Shown: positions 1-5,749, counted from the stretch's first letter. The stretch is 8,593 bases of DNA from an uncultured Eubacterium sp. (GCA_910585745.1 CAJUFM010000094.1:1-8593), one strand, 5' to 3'. Made by a program: numbers and translations. Notes: generated by a model not told the origin, from the sequence alone.

Positions 1-157
1 ATTTTACTAGATTTTTTATCTCTTGTCTACTTTCTTTTACAATTATTTTTTTTCCTGTCGTCAGAGTGATCACCGTATCCGGGGTTTCCTCTACAGACTC
101 GATCAGATCCGAATTTAAAGTTAACGTTTTATCATTCATTCTGGTCACATCAATCAT
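1..157 (-). CDS. flbD: FlbD/SwrD family flagellar protein, 3' end cut by window edge
   Basis: A small flagellar protein of the FlbD family; its Bacillus subtilis member, SwrD, is reported to raise flagellar motor power and to be needed for swarming. The first 52 residues are visible, beginning MIDVTRMNDKTLTLNSDLIE and continuing with an ESVEETPDTVITLTTGKK-like block. This matches the family hallmark: a hydrophobic start, an N-(A/S)-DLIE segment, then TPDTVITLTTGKK. The family is usually about 60 to 75 residues, so only a short tail is missing. The ATG at 157 follows a GGAAGGGGGA purine tract (172 to 164), with ACCGT-like spacing. It lies 99 nt downstream of flgE, the normal position for flbD, and in relatives motA and motB come next. 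The gap carries a terminator-like hairpin and an extended -10 sequence, so flbD may have its own promoter. Identity is confident; the role is known only by analogy. Confidence 0.93.
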   Translation of the reverse strand, partial: MIDVTRMNDKTLTLNSDLIESVEETPDTVITLTTGKKIIVKESRQEIKNLVK

Positions 158-181
158 ACGGTCTCCCCCTTCCTTCTGTCC

Positions 182-190
182 ATTATAACA
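182..190 (-). promoter_or_regulatory. Extended -10 promoter candidate for flbD
   Basis: The minus strand reads TGTTATAAT, a perfect TATAAT preceded by TG at the extended -10 position. The -35 region is poor (TTTCCC with an 18-nt spacer, 3 of 6 matches to TTGACA), as is tolerated in extended -10 promoters. A start about 7 nt downstream (around 175 to 176) would leave a leader of about 18 nt holding only the flbD ribosome binding site. It is not a sigma-28 type sequence. TATAAT can occur by chance in AT-rich DNA, but its placement between a hairpin and a start codon is favourable. Confidence 0.5.
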
Positions 191-197
191 TATCACC

Positions 198-232
198 GCA
201 AAAAAGGGAAACAAAACGTTTCCTTTTTTTGC
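198..232 (-). terminator. Terminator-like hairpin between flgE and flbD
   Basis: Two 15-base arms (198 to 212 and 218 to 232) surround a 5-nt loop. They pair fully except for one position, which is A opposite C in the minus-strand transcript and a G-U wobble in the plus-strand transcript. On the minus strand the order is an A tract, GGAAAC, loop GUUUU, GUUUCC, C, then six U and GC. This resembles an intrinsic terminator with an A tract and a U tract flanking a short stem. The stem core has only three G-C pairs, so termination may be partial. The near symmetry would let it act in both directions. It starts 25 nt past the flgE stop. Confidence 0.5.
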
Positions 233-256
233 AGTAAAAATCAAATTATAATTTCA

Positions 257-1723
257 TTATCTCTTGAGATTAATCAGCTCTTCGAGCATCGTATCCGATG
301 TGGTGATCGTTCTTGAGTTCGCCTGGAAACCACGCTGCGTCGTGATCATATTGGTAAACTCTGTAGCAAGATCCACGTCTGATGCCTCCAGGGCACCGAT
401 TGAGAAAGTTCCCACCGCCGTGATCTCCTCACCAATACCATCAAACTCACCAGAGTTCAGAGTAGTAGCAAATAAACTATTTCCCTGCGCTTCCAGGCCG
501 GAAGGATTCGGGAAGGTCGCCACGGCAATCTGCCCCAGCAACTTATTATCACCGTTATCATATACCGCATAGATCTTTCCGTCCGGATTGATGGAAAATC
601 CGTTCAAAGCTCCGGCAGGATTTCCAGCATTGTTTCCCTCCTTATCACCCTTTTTCGGCTCAATACTACAGCTTCCTTTCGTAGCAAACATGGTCAAACC
701 GGAAAAATCGATATCGACTCCTCCCAGGGGGAAAGAAATATTGTCCTGGCCGCCAGGATTCAGCGTCAGATTCAGCATTCCCTCTTCCTCACCAGTCACA
801 CTGACAAATTTTCCGGAAGCACCATTAAAAGTAAGCATGGCATTGGATTTATCAAAAGTAATAGTTCCGTCCGGATCCACATTATACTTCAGCTCCTGGC
901 CGCCAAAATTTATGTACTGATCCGTAGCCTTGTACATAGGATTTCCGTTTTCATCCGGCTCTGAGTATTTCAGAATGGATTTTCCATTGGACATGATATC
1001 TGTCATTCCTACGTTAAAAGTACAATTCTTATTCTGATTTGCGGCATCGTTCTCATCCCCTGGCACTTTCATAAGGCTGAGCTTCGCCGTATACTCATTG
1101 CCGAGATTGTCAAAGAAGCTGACCGAGATGGGATATCCAGTCCCTGTCTCACTATACTGCACCAATTTATCTTCCCGGTCCACATTTCCAGAAAGGGTTA
1201 CGTTTCCGGTCGGTTTCGGCTCTGAGTTCTGGTTTTCTGGTGTCATCAGTTTCAGGGCATCCACTGTATCCTTGCGGATATCCCCATTCTCATCCACACT
1301 CCAGCCAAGCACAGTTGCGCCATTTGTCTCACACATCAGGGTGCCGGCAGCATCGATATTAAAATTACCTGCCTTCGTAAAATAAGTTCCACCATTTTTC
1401 CGTACTACGAAAAAGGCATCACCGTTGATCATCACATCCATACCACGGTCAGTACGGTTTGTCGCTCCAGTACCATTCATATTAACGCTGTATGAAGCCA
1501 CATTGGCACCAAGACCAATCTGAAATGCGTTCGTACCGGCTGCTCCGGTATTGGCATTAGGACCTGCCGCCGGCTGTGTCGTCTGATAAAATACATCCGT
1601 AAAATTCACGGTGCCGGCACGAAAGCCAACGGTATTTACATTCGCAATATTGTTACCAATTACATCCATCTTTGTCTGATGTACCTTCAAACCGGACACA
1701 CCAGACCATAATGATCTCATCAT
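257..1723 (-). CDS. flgE: Flagellar hook protein FlgE
   Basis: The subunit of the flagellar hook, the curved universal joint outside the cell. It is exported by the flagellar type III system and assembled under the FlgD cap. The 488-residue protein has both axial-family ends: an N-terminal rod segment (about residues 2 to 36) with SLWSGVSGLKVHQTKMDVIG and NNIANVNTVGF, and a C-terminal helix containing TTQRGFQANSRTITTSDTML and ending EELINLKR. The middle (about 110 to 400) is the variable surface region, making it longer than the roughly 400-residue enterobacterial protein. Start choice: the frame is open up to an ATG at 1783, adding 20 residues, but the family begins at (M)MRSL. A GGAGGG site (1738 to 1733) lies 9 nt before the ATG at 1723; the MRS start at 1720 is also possible. 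It has no cleavable signal peptide, as expected. It contains three cysteines (131, 234, 352). Confidence 0.97.
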   Translation of the reverse strand: MMRSLWSGVSGLKVHQTKMDVIGNNIANVNTVGFRAGTVNFTDVFYQTTQPAAGPNANTGAAGTNAFQIGLGANVASYSVNMNGTGATNRTDRGMDVMINGDAFFVVRKNGGTYFTKAGNFNIDAAGTLMCETNGATVLGWSVDENGDIRKDTVDALKLMTPENQNSEPKPTGNVTLSGNVDREDKLVQYSETGTGYPISVSFFDNLGNEYTAKLSLMKVPGDENDAANQNKNCTFNVGMTDIMSNGKSILKYSEPDENGNPMYKATDQYINFGGQELKYNVDPDGTITFDKSNAMLTFNGASGKFVSVTGEEEGMLNLTLNPGGQDNISFPLGGVDIDFSGLTMFATKGSCSIEPKKGDKEGNNAGNPAGALNGFSINPDGKIYAVYDNGDNKLLGQIAVATFPNPSGLEAQGNSLFATTLNSGEFDGIGEEITAVGTFSIGALEASDVDLATEFTNMITTQRGFQANSRTITTSDTMLEELINLKR

Positions 1724-1732
1724 AAGGATCAA

Positions 1733-1738
1733 CCCTCC
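1733..1738 (-). promoter_or_regulatory. Ribosome binding site deciding the flgE start
   Basis: GGAGGG on the minus strand, 9 nt before the ATG at 1723 (MMRS) and 12 nt before the ATG at 1720. It lies inside the longer open frame that starts at 1783, which argues that the longer frame is not the translated product. Confidence 0.8.
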
Positions 1739-1753
1739 ATTTTTATTATTGTT

Positions 1754-1806
1754 AAGTCTTATCTGGCATTCAAAGACTTTCATGCTTCCTGTAAAGGGCC
1801 AGCATG
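1754..1806 (-). other. Two abutting hairpins in the flgE leader
   Basis: The 109-nt gap before flgE holds two inverted repeats separated by one base. In transcript order the first has arms CATGCT/AGCATG (1806 to 1801 and 1786 to 1781); the stem may extend three pairs outward past an A-A mismatch, and CC/GG may pair in the loop. The second has perfect 7-bp arms AAGTCTT/AAGACTT (1779 to 1773 and 1760 to 1754) around a 12-nt loop. Neither is followed by a U tract, so they are not terminators. They end 15 nt before the flgE ribosome binding site and could affect mRNA stability or processing. The pairing is visible; the function is a guess. Confidence 0.45.
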
Positions 1807-1832
1807 TAAAATAAACGTGTCTTATTGCGTTT

Positions 1833-2216
1833 TTAATTTATAATCGCTCCATCGATATTTGTAAAAACTGCATTTGCTGTATCATTCACAGCTGTTACTA
1901 TGGTTTTGTTCCTGACATTTAATATAAATGCAAGATCATCTACCATCACCAGGGATTCTGTCATTCCTTTTTCCATCGCCTGCTCTGCCGCATCTTCCAG
2001 CCTTGCTTTCTGCTCCTCGGATATGGATATATTTCTCGTCTCCAGCCGTTTCGCCGCATGCCTGGAAAATTTAATCTGATCTGCCTTGTCTAACAGCACC
2101 CTGTCAAACGATTTCCCAGAATCACTACCGGTCTTTTCCGCAATCTGTCCGGCGCCGCCGTTCAGTTTGCTTCTTATCTCATCGATGGATACAAAGCTTT
2201 TATTTACAATATTCAT
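1833..2216 (-). CDS. Flagellar operon protein, TIGR02530 type
   Basis: A conserved cytoplasmic protein of unknown biochemical role, found in many Firmicutes and some other bacteria between flgD and flgE. The 127-residue product shows the family pattern: IKFSRHAAKRLETRNI (about residues 49 to 64), an SEEQ...L amphipathic helix, then an ESLVMVDDLAFILNVRNKTI strand pair (about 86 to 105), and the terminal VFTNIDGAIIN. It has no signal peptide or membrane segment. Start: a GTG at 2228 is in frame, but it lies within the AGGAGGTGG ribosome binding site (2233 to 2225). The ATG at 2216, 8 nt after that site, is therefore preferred. The gene follows flgD by 49 nt and precedes flgE by 109 nt. The location suggests a role in hook assembly or export, perhaps as a chaperone or regulator, but that is inference. 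Family assignment comes from the motif pattern. Confidence 0.9.
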   Translation of the reverse strand: MNIVNKSFVSIDEIRSKLNGGAGQIAEKTGSDSGKSFDRVLLDKADQIKFSRHAAKRLETRNISISEEQKARLEDAAEQAMEKGMTESLVMVDDLAFILNVRNKTIVTAVNDTANAVFTNIDGAIIN

Positions 2217-2227
2217 ACCTTTATCCA

Positions 2228-2233
2228 CCTCCT
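2228..2233 (-). promoter_or_regulatory. Strong ribosome binding site of the TIGR02530-type gene
   Basis: AGGAGG, extended to AGGAGGTGG, with the ATG start 8 nt beyond the extended site. Its last bases form an in-frame GTG at 2228 that would be unusable as a start because it lies in the site itself. Confidence 0.8.
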
Positions 2234-2243
2234 GATCTTTTGC

Positions 2244-2260
2244 CGGTCAAAGTCTGACCG
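2244..2260 (-). other. Small hairpin between flgD and the TIGR02530-type gene
   Basis: A perfect 6-bp stem (CGGTCA and TGACCG) around a 5-nt loop in the 49-nt gap. It lies 5 nt after the flgD stop and 10 nt before the next ribosome binding site. No U tract follows it, so it is not a terminator. It may be a 3' end stabiliser or spacer between two translation units. Confidence 0.4.
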
Positions 2261-2265
2261 ATGCT

Positions 2266-3012
2266 TTACTCATCTACTCCACTTTCTGTCACCTTTATGG
2301 TCACCATATCTCTTATGCTGGTGCTGTATGGATCGTCAAAGTAAAGACCTACTTCATAATCACCATTCTCAAGTCCATCCAGAGCTCCTGGCATGATCGA
2401 CAATACACCATCCTCATAGGAAAGGAATTCGTTCTTTACAGCCTCTCCATTCATAACCACCACGACACTAGAAGCTGCGTAATCTCCTTCACCCAGATTG
2501 ATCTTGATCTCCACTGGCTTTTTATTGGATTTGTCATAAACTGCTTCTGTCTTTTCCACCGTTGGCAGATACTGCTTGATCGCATAATAAGAATCCTTTA
2601 CCTCCACCAGATCACTGATCTTGTAAAGCTTACCATCCACAGACATCTGAGCTTCACCGTCCTTCACGGTGATATAATCCACAACTCCGTTTGTCTCTGA
2701 GTAGCTTCCGCTTGGGCTCTTTGTTTTAATCTTTACATATTTACCTACCAATCCAAATGCCTGTGAATTGACGGCTGTCCCATTGAGATTCTGCATCTGC
2801 TCTAACGCTGAGAACTGAGCAAGCTGGGCGATGAAATCAGTATCTTTCTCCGGCTCCAGCGGATCCTGGTTCTTCATCTGGCATACGAGAAGCTGAAGAA
2901 ACTGATCCTTACCAAGCTCCCCGCCAGGTGTCCTCTCTGTGGTCTGTTTATTTTTTTTACCAAAGGCAAGCTCATCCAGCCCTGTCACTATACCCTGTAA
3001 TGATGTTCCCAT
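2266..3012 (-). CDS. flgD: Flagellar hook assembly (hook cap) protein FlgD
   Basis: The scaffold that caps the growing hook and guides FlgE subunits into place; it is exported and lost when the hook is finished. The 248-residue product has the diagnostic N-terminal domain at about residues 32 to 80: LGKDQFLQLLVCQMKNQDPL, then DTDFIAQLAQFSALEQMQNL. After this comes a beta-rich part. Residues 85 to 150 resemble the small barrel of Gram-positive FlgD proteins (GKYVKIKT, then GVVDYITVKDG), and 165 to 240 look like an Ig/FNIII-like fold ending in YEVGLYFDD and TIKVTESG. It starts at ATG 3012, 8 nt after a perfect AAAGGAGG site (3028 to 3021). It lies 21 nt after fliK and is surely co-transcribed with it. 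It has no signal peptide, which fits type III export. Confidence 0.96.
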   Translation of the reverse strand: MGTSLQGIVTGLDELAFGKKNKQTTERTPGGELGKDQFLQLLVCQMKNQDPLEPEKDTDFIAQLAQFSALEQMQNLNGTAVNSQAFGLVGKYVKIKTKSPSGSYSETNGVVDYITVKDGEAQMSVDGKLYKISDLVEVKDSYYAIKQYLPTVEKTEAVYDKSNKKPVEIKINLGEGDYAASSVVVVMNGEAVKNEFLSYEDGVLSIMPGALDGLENGDYEVGLYFDDPYSTSIRDMVTIKVTESGVDE

Positions 3013-3033
3013 ATCTTTTACCTCCTTTCTTGA

Positions 3034-4383
3034 TTAGGCGGTGTAATCCACCATACTGTCTCCCACGCGCCTGTCTTCGGCTGTCTCTGTTGTGACTTCC
3101 TCAACTTCTGATTCTTCTGCCACATCATACCGAAATTTTTTTCCCTGGGATTTTTTCTGTTTGTACTGGCCATGATCGGAATCCTCTGGATTTTTAAACC
3201 CAAATTCCGATACGTTTACCTCTACGGAATCCACCTTCAAGCCATGGCTTTCCAGATTTTCCCTAAGCACCGTCAGCTGGCTCTCCAATGCTTCCTTCGC
3301 CACTTCATTCTGAACTGTCAGTGTAGCTGTCGCCAGCCCATTGTTGGACGTCACATTGAGATTTACCCGTCCCAGTGACTCCGGATTCAGCTGAAGCTCC
3401 ATGCTTGTCGTCTGAGGAAGTACCCGGATCCGGATATGATTGACAACCTGATCCACAATGTTCGTCATCAATTCTCTCGGTGCGGCCACTTCTTCCTGTG
3501 CCACCTCTTCAAAAGACTGGGAAAGCCTTTCAACAAAAGCATTAAGAGGACTTTCGTTTACTTCCTGGCGCACACCCTGGGAAGCCGGCTGCTGACTTTC
3601 TCCATATGTATCAGACAGATCCTGTTCTCCTGAGGTCTCAACAACTACCGGAATCTCATCCTTGGCAGCTGAGGTCATCATCTCCGATGTATCCTGCTGT
3701 CCAGTCTCCTCTACAACTGTCTCCTTTACGGATCCTTCTGCCTTTCCGACAAACTCGCTAAACTTCTCTGCAAAGCTCGTAAGAACTTCATTTCCCTCGT
3801 CCAGTTTTCCGATATCCATCCCTGTCACCTGCTCCAGAATGTCCTGAAGTCCCGACATGACATCATTCAATTCACCGGACATGGCATCGGAAAACAGAAA
3901 CAGATTGGCATCCTCCACACCGTGTACTTCCATAATAAATGCCTTAATGTTCTCTACATTCAATGGAACCACATTCTGAAACTCTGGCGAAACCAGCAGC
4001 AACAGATCCATCGGTGTCAGACCGAGCATTTCCAGAATATCAACGATATCTTCCTCGCTCATGCCAAAAGTCTCCTGCAGAAGAGAAACAACCTCTTCAC
4101 CAACCTCTTCCAGATCCATTGTCTCCATCCCCTCAACTTTTTCCTGGGGCTGGGAGGTCAGGGAAAGTTTCTGCTTCGTAAAATCATCCCCACCGGCTGC
4201 AATCTCTCCGGATTTTCTTGGTTCCTGAGGTTTTCCGGCGGACAGATCCTGCTTTTTGCCAGAGGTGGATGAAGCATTCTGGGACATAAAACTATCAAAA
4301 ACCGTCTTATCTCCTTTTCCTGCTTTGCCTGATGACATTGTCCGCATCGCAGAGGCATTCAGTGATATACCCTGTGTCTGCAT
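3034..4383 (-). CDS. fliK: Flagellar hook-length control protein FliK
   Basis: The secreted molecular ruler that measures hook length and then switches the export gate from hook to filament substrates. The 449-residue protein has the usual layout: a polar, poorly conserved N-terminal half and a compact C-terminal switch domain (Flg_hook type, about residues 305 to 395). That domain shows SMELQLNPESLGRVNLNV, TATLTVQNEVAKEALESQL and LRENLESHGLKVDSVEVNVS. A helical acidic block lies at about 90 to 185 (SEEDIVDILEMLGLTPMDLL), and a Ser/Glu/Gln-rich linker at about 215 to 275. The tail after 400 is Lys-rich, then acidic. It starts at ATG 4383, 7 nt after GGAAAGGAG (4399 to 4391). It is preceded by a 149-nt leader with two hairpins, one ending exactly where that site begins, so translation may be controlled. 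Confidence 0.95.
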   Translation of the reverse strand: MQTQGISLNASAMRTMSSGKAGKGDKTVFDSFMSQNASSTSGKKQDLSAGKPQEPRKSGEIAAGGDDFTKQKLSLTSQPQEKVEGMETMDLEEVGEEVVSLLQETFGMSEEDIVDILEMLGLTPMDLLLLVSPEFQNVVPLNVENIKAFIMEVHGVEDANLFLFSDAMSGELNDVMSGLQDILEQVTGMDIGKLDEGNEVLTSFAEKFSEFVGKAEGSVKETVVEETGQQDTSEMMTSAAKDEIPVVVETSGEQDLSDTYGESQQPASQGVRQEVNESPLNAFVERLSQSFEEVAQEEVAAPRELMTNIVDQVVNHIRIRVLPQTTSMELQLNPESLGRVNLNVTSNNGLATATLTVQNEVAKEALESQLTVLRENLESHGLKVDSVEVNVSEFGFKNPEDSDHGQYKQKKSQGKKFRYDVAEESEVEEVTTETAEDRRVGDSMVDYTA

Positions 4384-4399
4384 TTGTTATCTCCTTTCC

Positions 4400-4422
4400 A
4401 GACGGCATTAAATATGCTGTCT
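4400..4422 (-). other. Hairpin directly abutting the fliK ribosome binding site
   Basis: Minus-strand arms AGACAGCAT (4422 to 4414) and ATGCCGTCT (4408 to 4400) form nine positions with one A-C mismatch around the loop ATTTA. The base after the stem is the first base of GGAAAGGAG. Stacking at this junction, or competing pairings, could change ribosome access to fliK. No U tract follows, so it is not a terminator. Confidence 0.5.
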
Positions 4423-4441
4423 TAATATTATTTATAGCCCA

Positions 4442-4466
4442 CTGCCTTACCATTGAGGAAAGACAG
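4442..4466 (-). other. Upstream hairpin in the fliK leader
   Basis: Minus-strand arms CTGTCTTTCC (4466 to 4457) and GGTAAGGCAG (4451 to 4442) pair with one U-U mismatch and one G-U wobble around the loop TCAAT. Its 5' arm is also complementary to two later stretches: CTGTCTT to AAGACAG (4423 to 4417), in the second hairpin, and CTTTCC to GGAAAG (4399 to 4394), in the fliK ribosome binding site. Alternative folds are therefore possible. Confidence 0.45.
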
Positions 4467-4469
4467 GAG

Positions 4470-4508
4470 TTACCTATTAATCATATCGTCTGATCCCAGG
4501 GAAAACAT
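4470..4508 (-). CDS. Possible 12-codon leader ORF upstream of fliK
   Basis: ATG at 4508 to TAA at 4470 would encode MFSLGSDDMINR. The nearest purine tract, GGGGA (4523 to 4519), is 10 nt upstream and is a weak match to a ribosome binding site. The ORF ends 3 nt before the first leader hairpin, so a ribosome stopping here would cover the 5' arm of that hairpin. The frame is the same as the ylxF frame and is open back to the ylxF TAG stop, so it could also be the tail of a former longer ylxF. An open stretch this short is expected by chance, and I regard translation as unproven. Confidence 0.2.
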   Translation of the reverse strand: MFSLGSDDMINR

Positions 4509-4532
4509 TACATCCATTTCCCCATAGACAAA

Positions 4533-5279
4533 CTATTTAGCGGTCATCTTCGTAGTGATCTGTGCCGCAGTCTCCGGCGTCATTTCTGCAAGGATCGCCG
4601 CACTCTTTGACTCTGTCATGTTGTCAAGAATGGATGCCACGAGATCCAGGTCGCCGGACATGGTCTGCAATACCGTTGCTGCCTTTGCCGGATCCATTTT
4701 TGCATACATCGTCGCCTGTTTTTTGATCGCCGCACGGTACTGAAGATCTTTCATTACATCTTTATAGATCGAAGCCGCATTGTCCGGATCGATCGCCTCA
4801 TAATACTTCTGATATTCGGAAATATCCGGTGCCTTATCATTAAATACTACATTTTCATCAAACTCTTTTACCCGCTGCTCGAAAGCATGCTGCTGTTCTT
4901 CGTATTTCTTGAGGCGCTTAATCTCTGATTTTAATTCATTGACTTCATCACTGCTCAGGGAGTTGGCACTCTTCAGGCCAGCCAGCTCTTTTTCCAACTG
5001 GCGGACTCTCGCATTTGCCTCGTCAATATTTGTATATCCCTCCGGCTCAGCTCCTTCCACCTCAGGAAGAATGCGGTTCACTACCGGAACATCTTTGAGA
5101 ACCGGATACAAAACTTCACTACCAAAATTTCCAACATCAAATTTGATCAAAACTCCAAATATAACGAGCCATATGATCACGATAAAAAGTACGATCAAGA
5201 AGGTAAGCAGTTTACTGCCTGCACTTTCCTCCTGGGCATATTCCTTATTGTCCTTATTTTTTTTATCTTTTTTTGCCAT
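4533..5279 (-). CDS. ylxF: YlxF/MotE-like membrane protein with MgtE N-domain-like tail
   Basis: A single-pass membrane protein of the YlxF/MotE group; YlxF occupies the same fliJ-fliK position in Bacillus. The 248-residue product has a Lys-rich cytoplasmic start (1 to 22), one membrane segment (about 24 to 46: LLTFLIVLFIVIIWLVIFGV), then a linker. A coiled coil follows at about 85 to 143 (ARVRQLEKELAGLKS, NELKSEIKRLKKYEEQQHAF). The C-terminal helical region, about 153 to 248, resembles the MgtE intracellular N-domain repeat, with MDPAKAATVLQTMSGD, LVASILDNMTESKSAAIL and AEMTPETAAQITTKM. No transporter domain is present. In alphaproteobacteria the related MotE is a periplasmic chaperone for a motility protein; here the basic N terminus predicts the coiled coil and repeats lie outside. 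It starts at ATG 5279, 12 nt after AAAGGA, a rather long spacing, and 23 nt after fliJ. The stop is TAG, after which the frame stays open for 20 codons. Confidence 0.85.
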   Translation of the reverse strand: MAKKDKKNKDNKEYAQEESAGSKLLTFLIVLFIVIIWLVIFGVLIKFDVGNFGSEVLYPVLKDVPVVNRILPEVEGAEPEGYTNIDEANARVRQLEKELAGLKSANSLSSDEVNELKSEIKRLKKYEEQQHAFEQRVKEFDENVVFNDKAPDISEYQKYYEAIDPDNAASIYKDVMKDLQYRAAIKKQATMYAKMDPAKAATVLQTMSGDLDLVASILDNMTESKSAAILAEMTPETAAQITTKMTAK

Positions 5280-5302
5280 AAAATCTATTCATCCTTTCAA
5301 AA

Positions 5303-5749
5303 TCAGGCATTTTTTGCCCCGTACCTGTAGCTCATAAGCTCATCGACTTCCTTCTGTTCCCTGCGCCCTTCCTCTTTGATAAACTCATCAAATGCCTTTT
5401 CCCTGAGTTTTTCAAAGATCTTTCGCTCTTTCATCGCCTCGGTGAGCTTTTCCCTGGCAATCTCTACTTCTTTCTCGCATCGCTTCACCACCAGCTGCTG
5501 CTGCTTTACATACCCTTTCAGGATCACAATAGCATTCTCCCTTTTATGTATTTCTGTCATGGACAGAATTTCAACCAGGACATTTTTTAACTGCAGCCGC
5601 GCAGCTTCAAGACGGTTATTCAGCTGTTCCAGCTTTTTTTCCTCTGCCAGAAGCCTTGCGTTTGCCTGACCATATTCATTTTTTGCCTGCTCCTCCAGCT
5701 TTTCCTTCATGTTCAGGATATTCTGCATAGGAAACCGAAATCGCGCCAA
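5303..5749 (-). CDS. fliJ: Flagellar export protein FliJ
   Basis: The coiled-coil stalk of the flagellar type III export ATPase. It sits in the centre of the FliI ring, contacts the FlhA gate, and helps recycle chaperones. The 148-residue product matches FliJ in length and character. It starts MARFRFPMQNILNMKEKLEE, the family's aromatic/basic opening followed by LQNIL-like and KEKLEEQAKNEYG motifs, and the rest is almost continuous charged coiled coil. The start appears to be TTG at 5749, immediately after the fliI TAA (TAATTG). A GGTGA site (5761 to 5757) lies 7 nt upstream. The first ATG (residue 8) would remove the conserved MARFRF opening. The arrangement implies translational coupling to fliI. 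It lies 23 nt before ylxF. Confidence 0.92.
   Translation of the reverse strand: MARFRFPMQNILNMKEKLEEQAKNEYGQANARLLAEEKKLEQLNNRLEAARLQLKNVLVEILSMTEIHKRENAIVILKGYVKQQQLVVKRCEKEVEIAREKLTEAMKERKIFEKLREKAFDEFIKEEGRREQKEVDELMSYRYGAKNA

Noticed and set aside
211..224. A CcpA cre-like sequence around AAACGTTT
   Set aside because: It matches 10 of 14 positions of the usual consensus on either strand, but the symmetry is already explained by the terminator-like hairpin and the outer positions fail.
1724..1783. A 20-residue N-terminal extension of FlgE from the ATG at 1783
   Set aside because: It lies upstream of the good GGAGGG site and adds residues never seen before the conserved MRSL opening. Its ATG sits in a hairpin stem, and its own AGGA is only 3 nt away.
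3018..3203. A 61-codon minus-strand frame overlapping the end of fliK
   Set aside because: It lies in another frame of fliK. The FliK frame continues with a sensible tail to its own TAA just before the flgD ribosome binding site, so no frameshift is needed.
4384..4532. A cyclic di-GMP or other known riboswitch in the fliK leader
   Set aside because: I looked for the conserved GEMM-type core sequences and found none. The visible hairpins do not match a riboswitch class I can recognise.
4909..5337. A 142-codon plus-strand open frame across ylxF and the fliJ end
   Set aside because: It spans two real genes on the opposite strand, and its product has a shadow-like composition with no recognisable motif.
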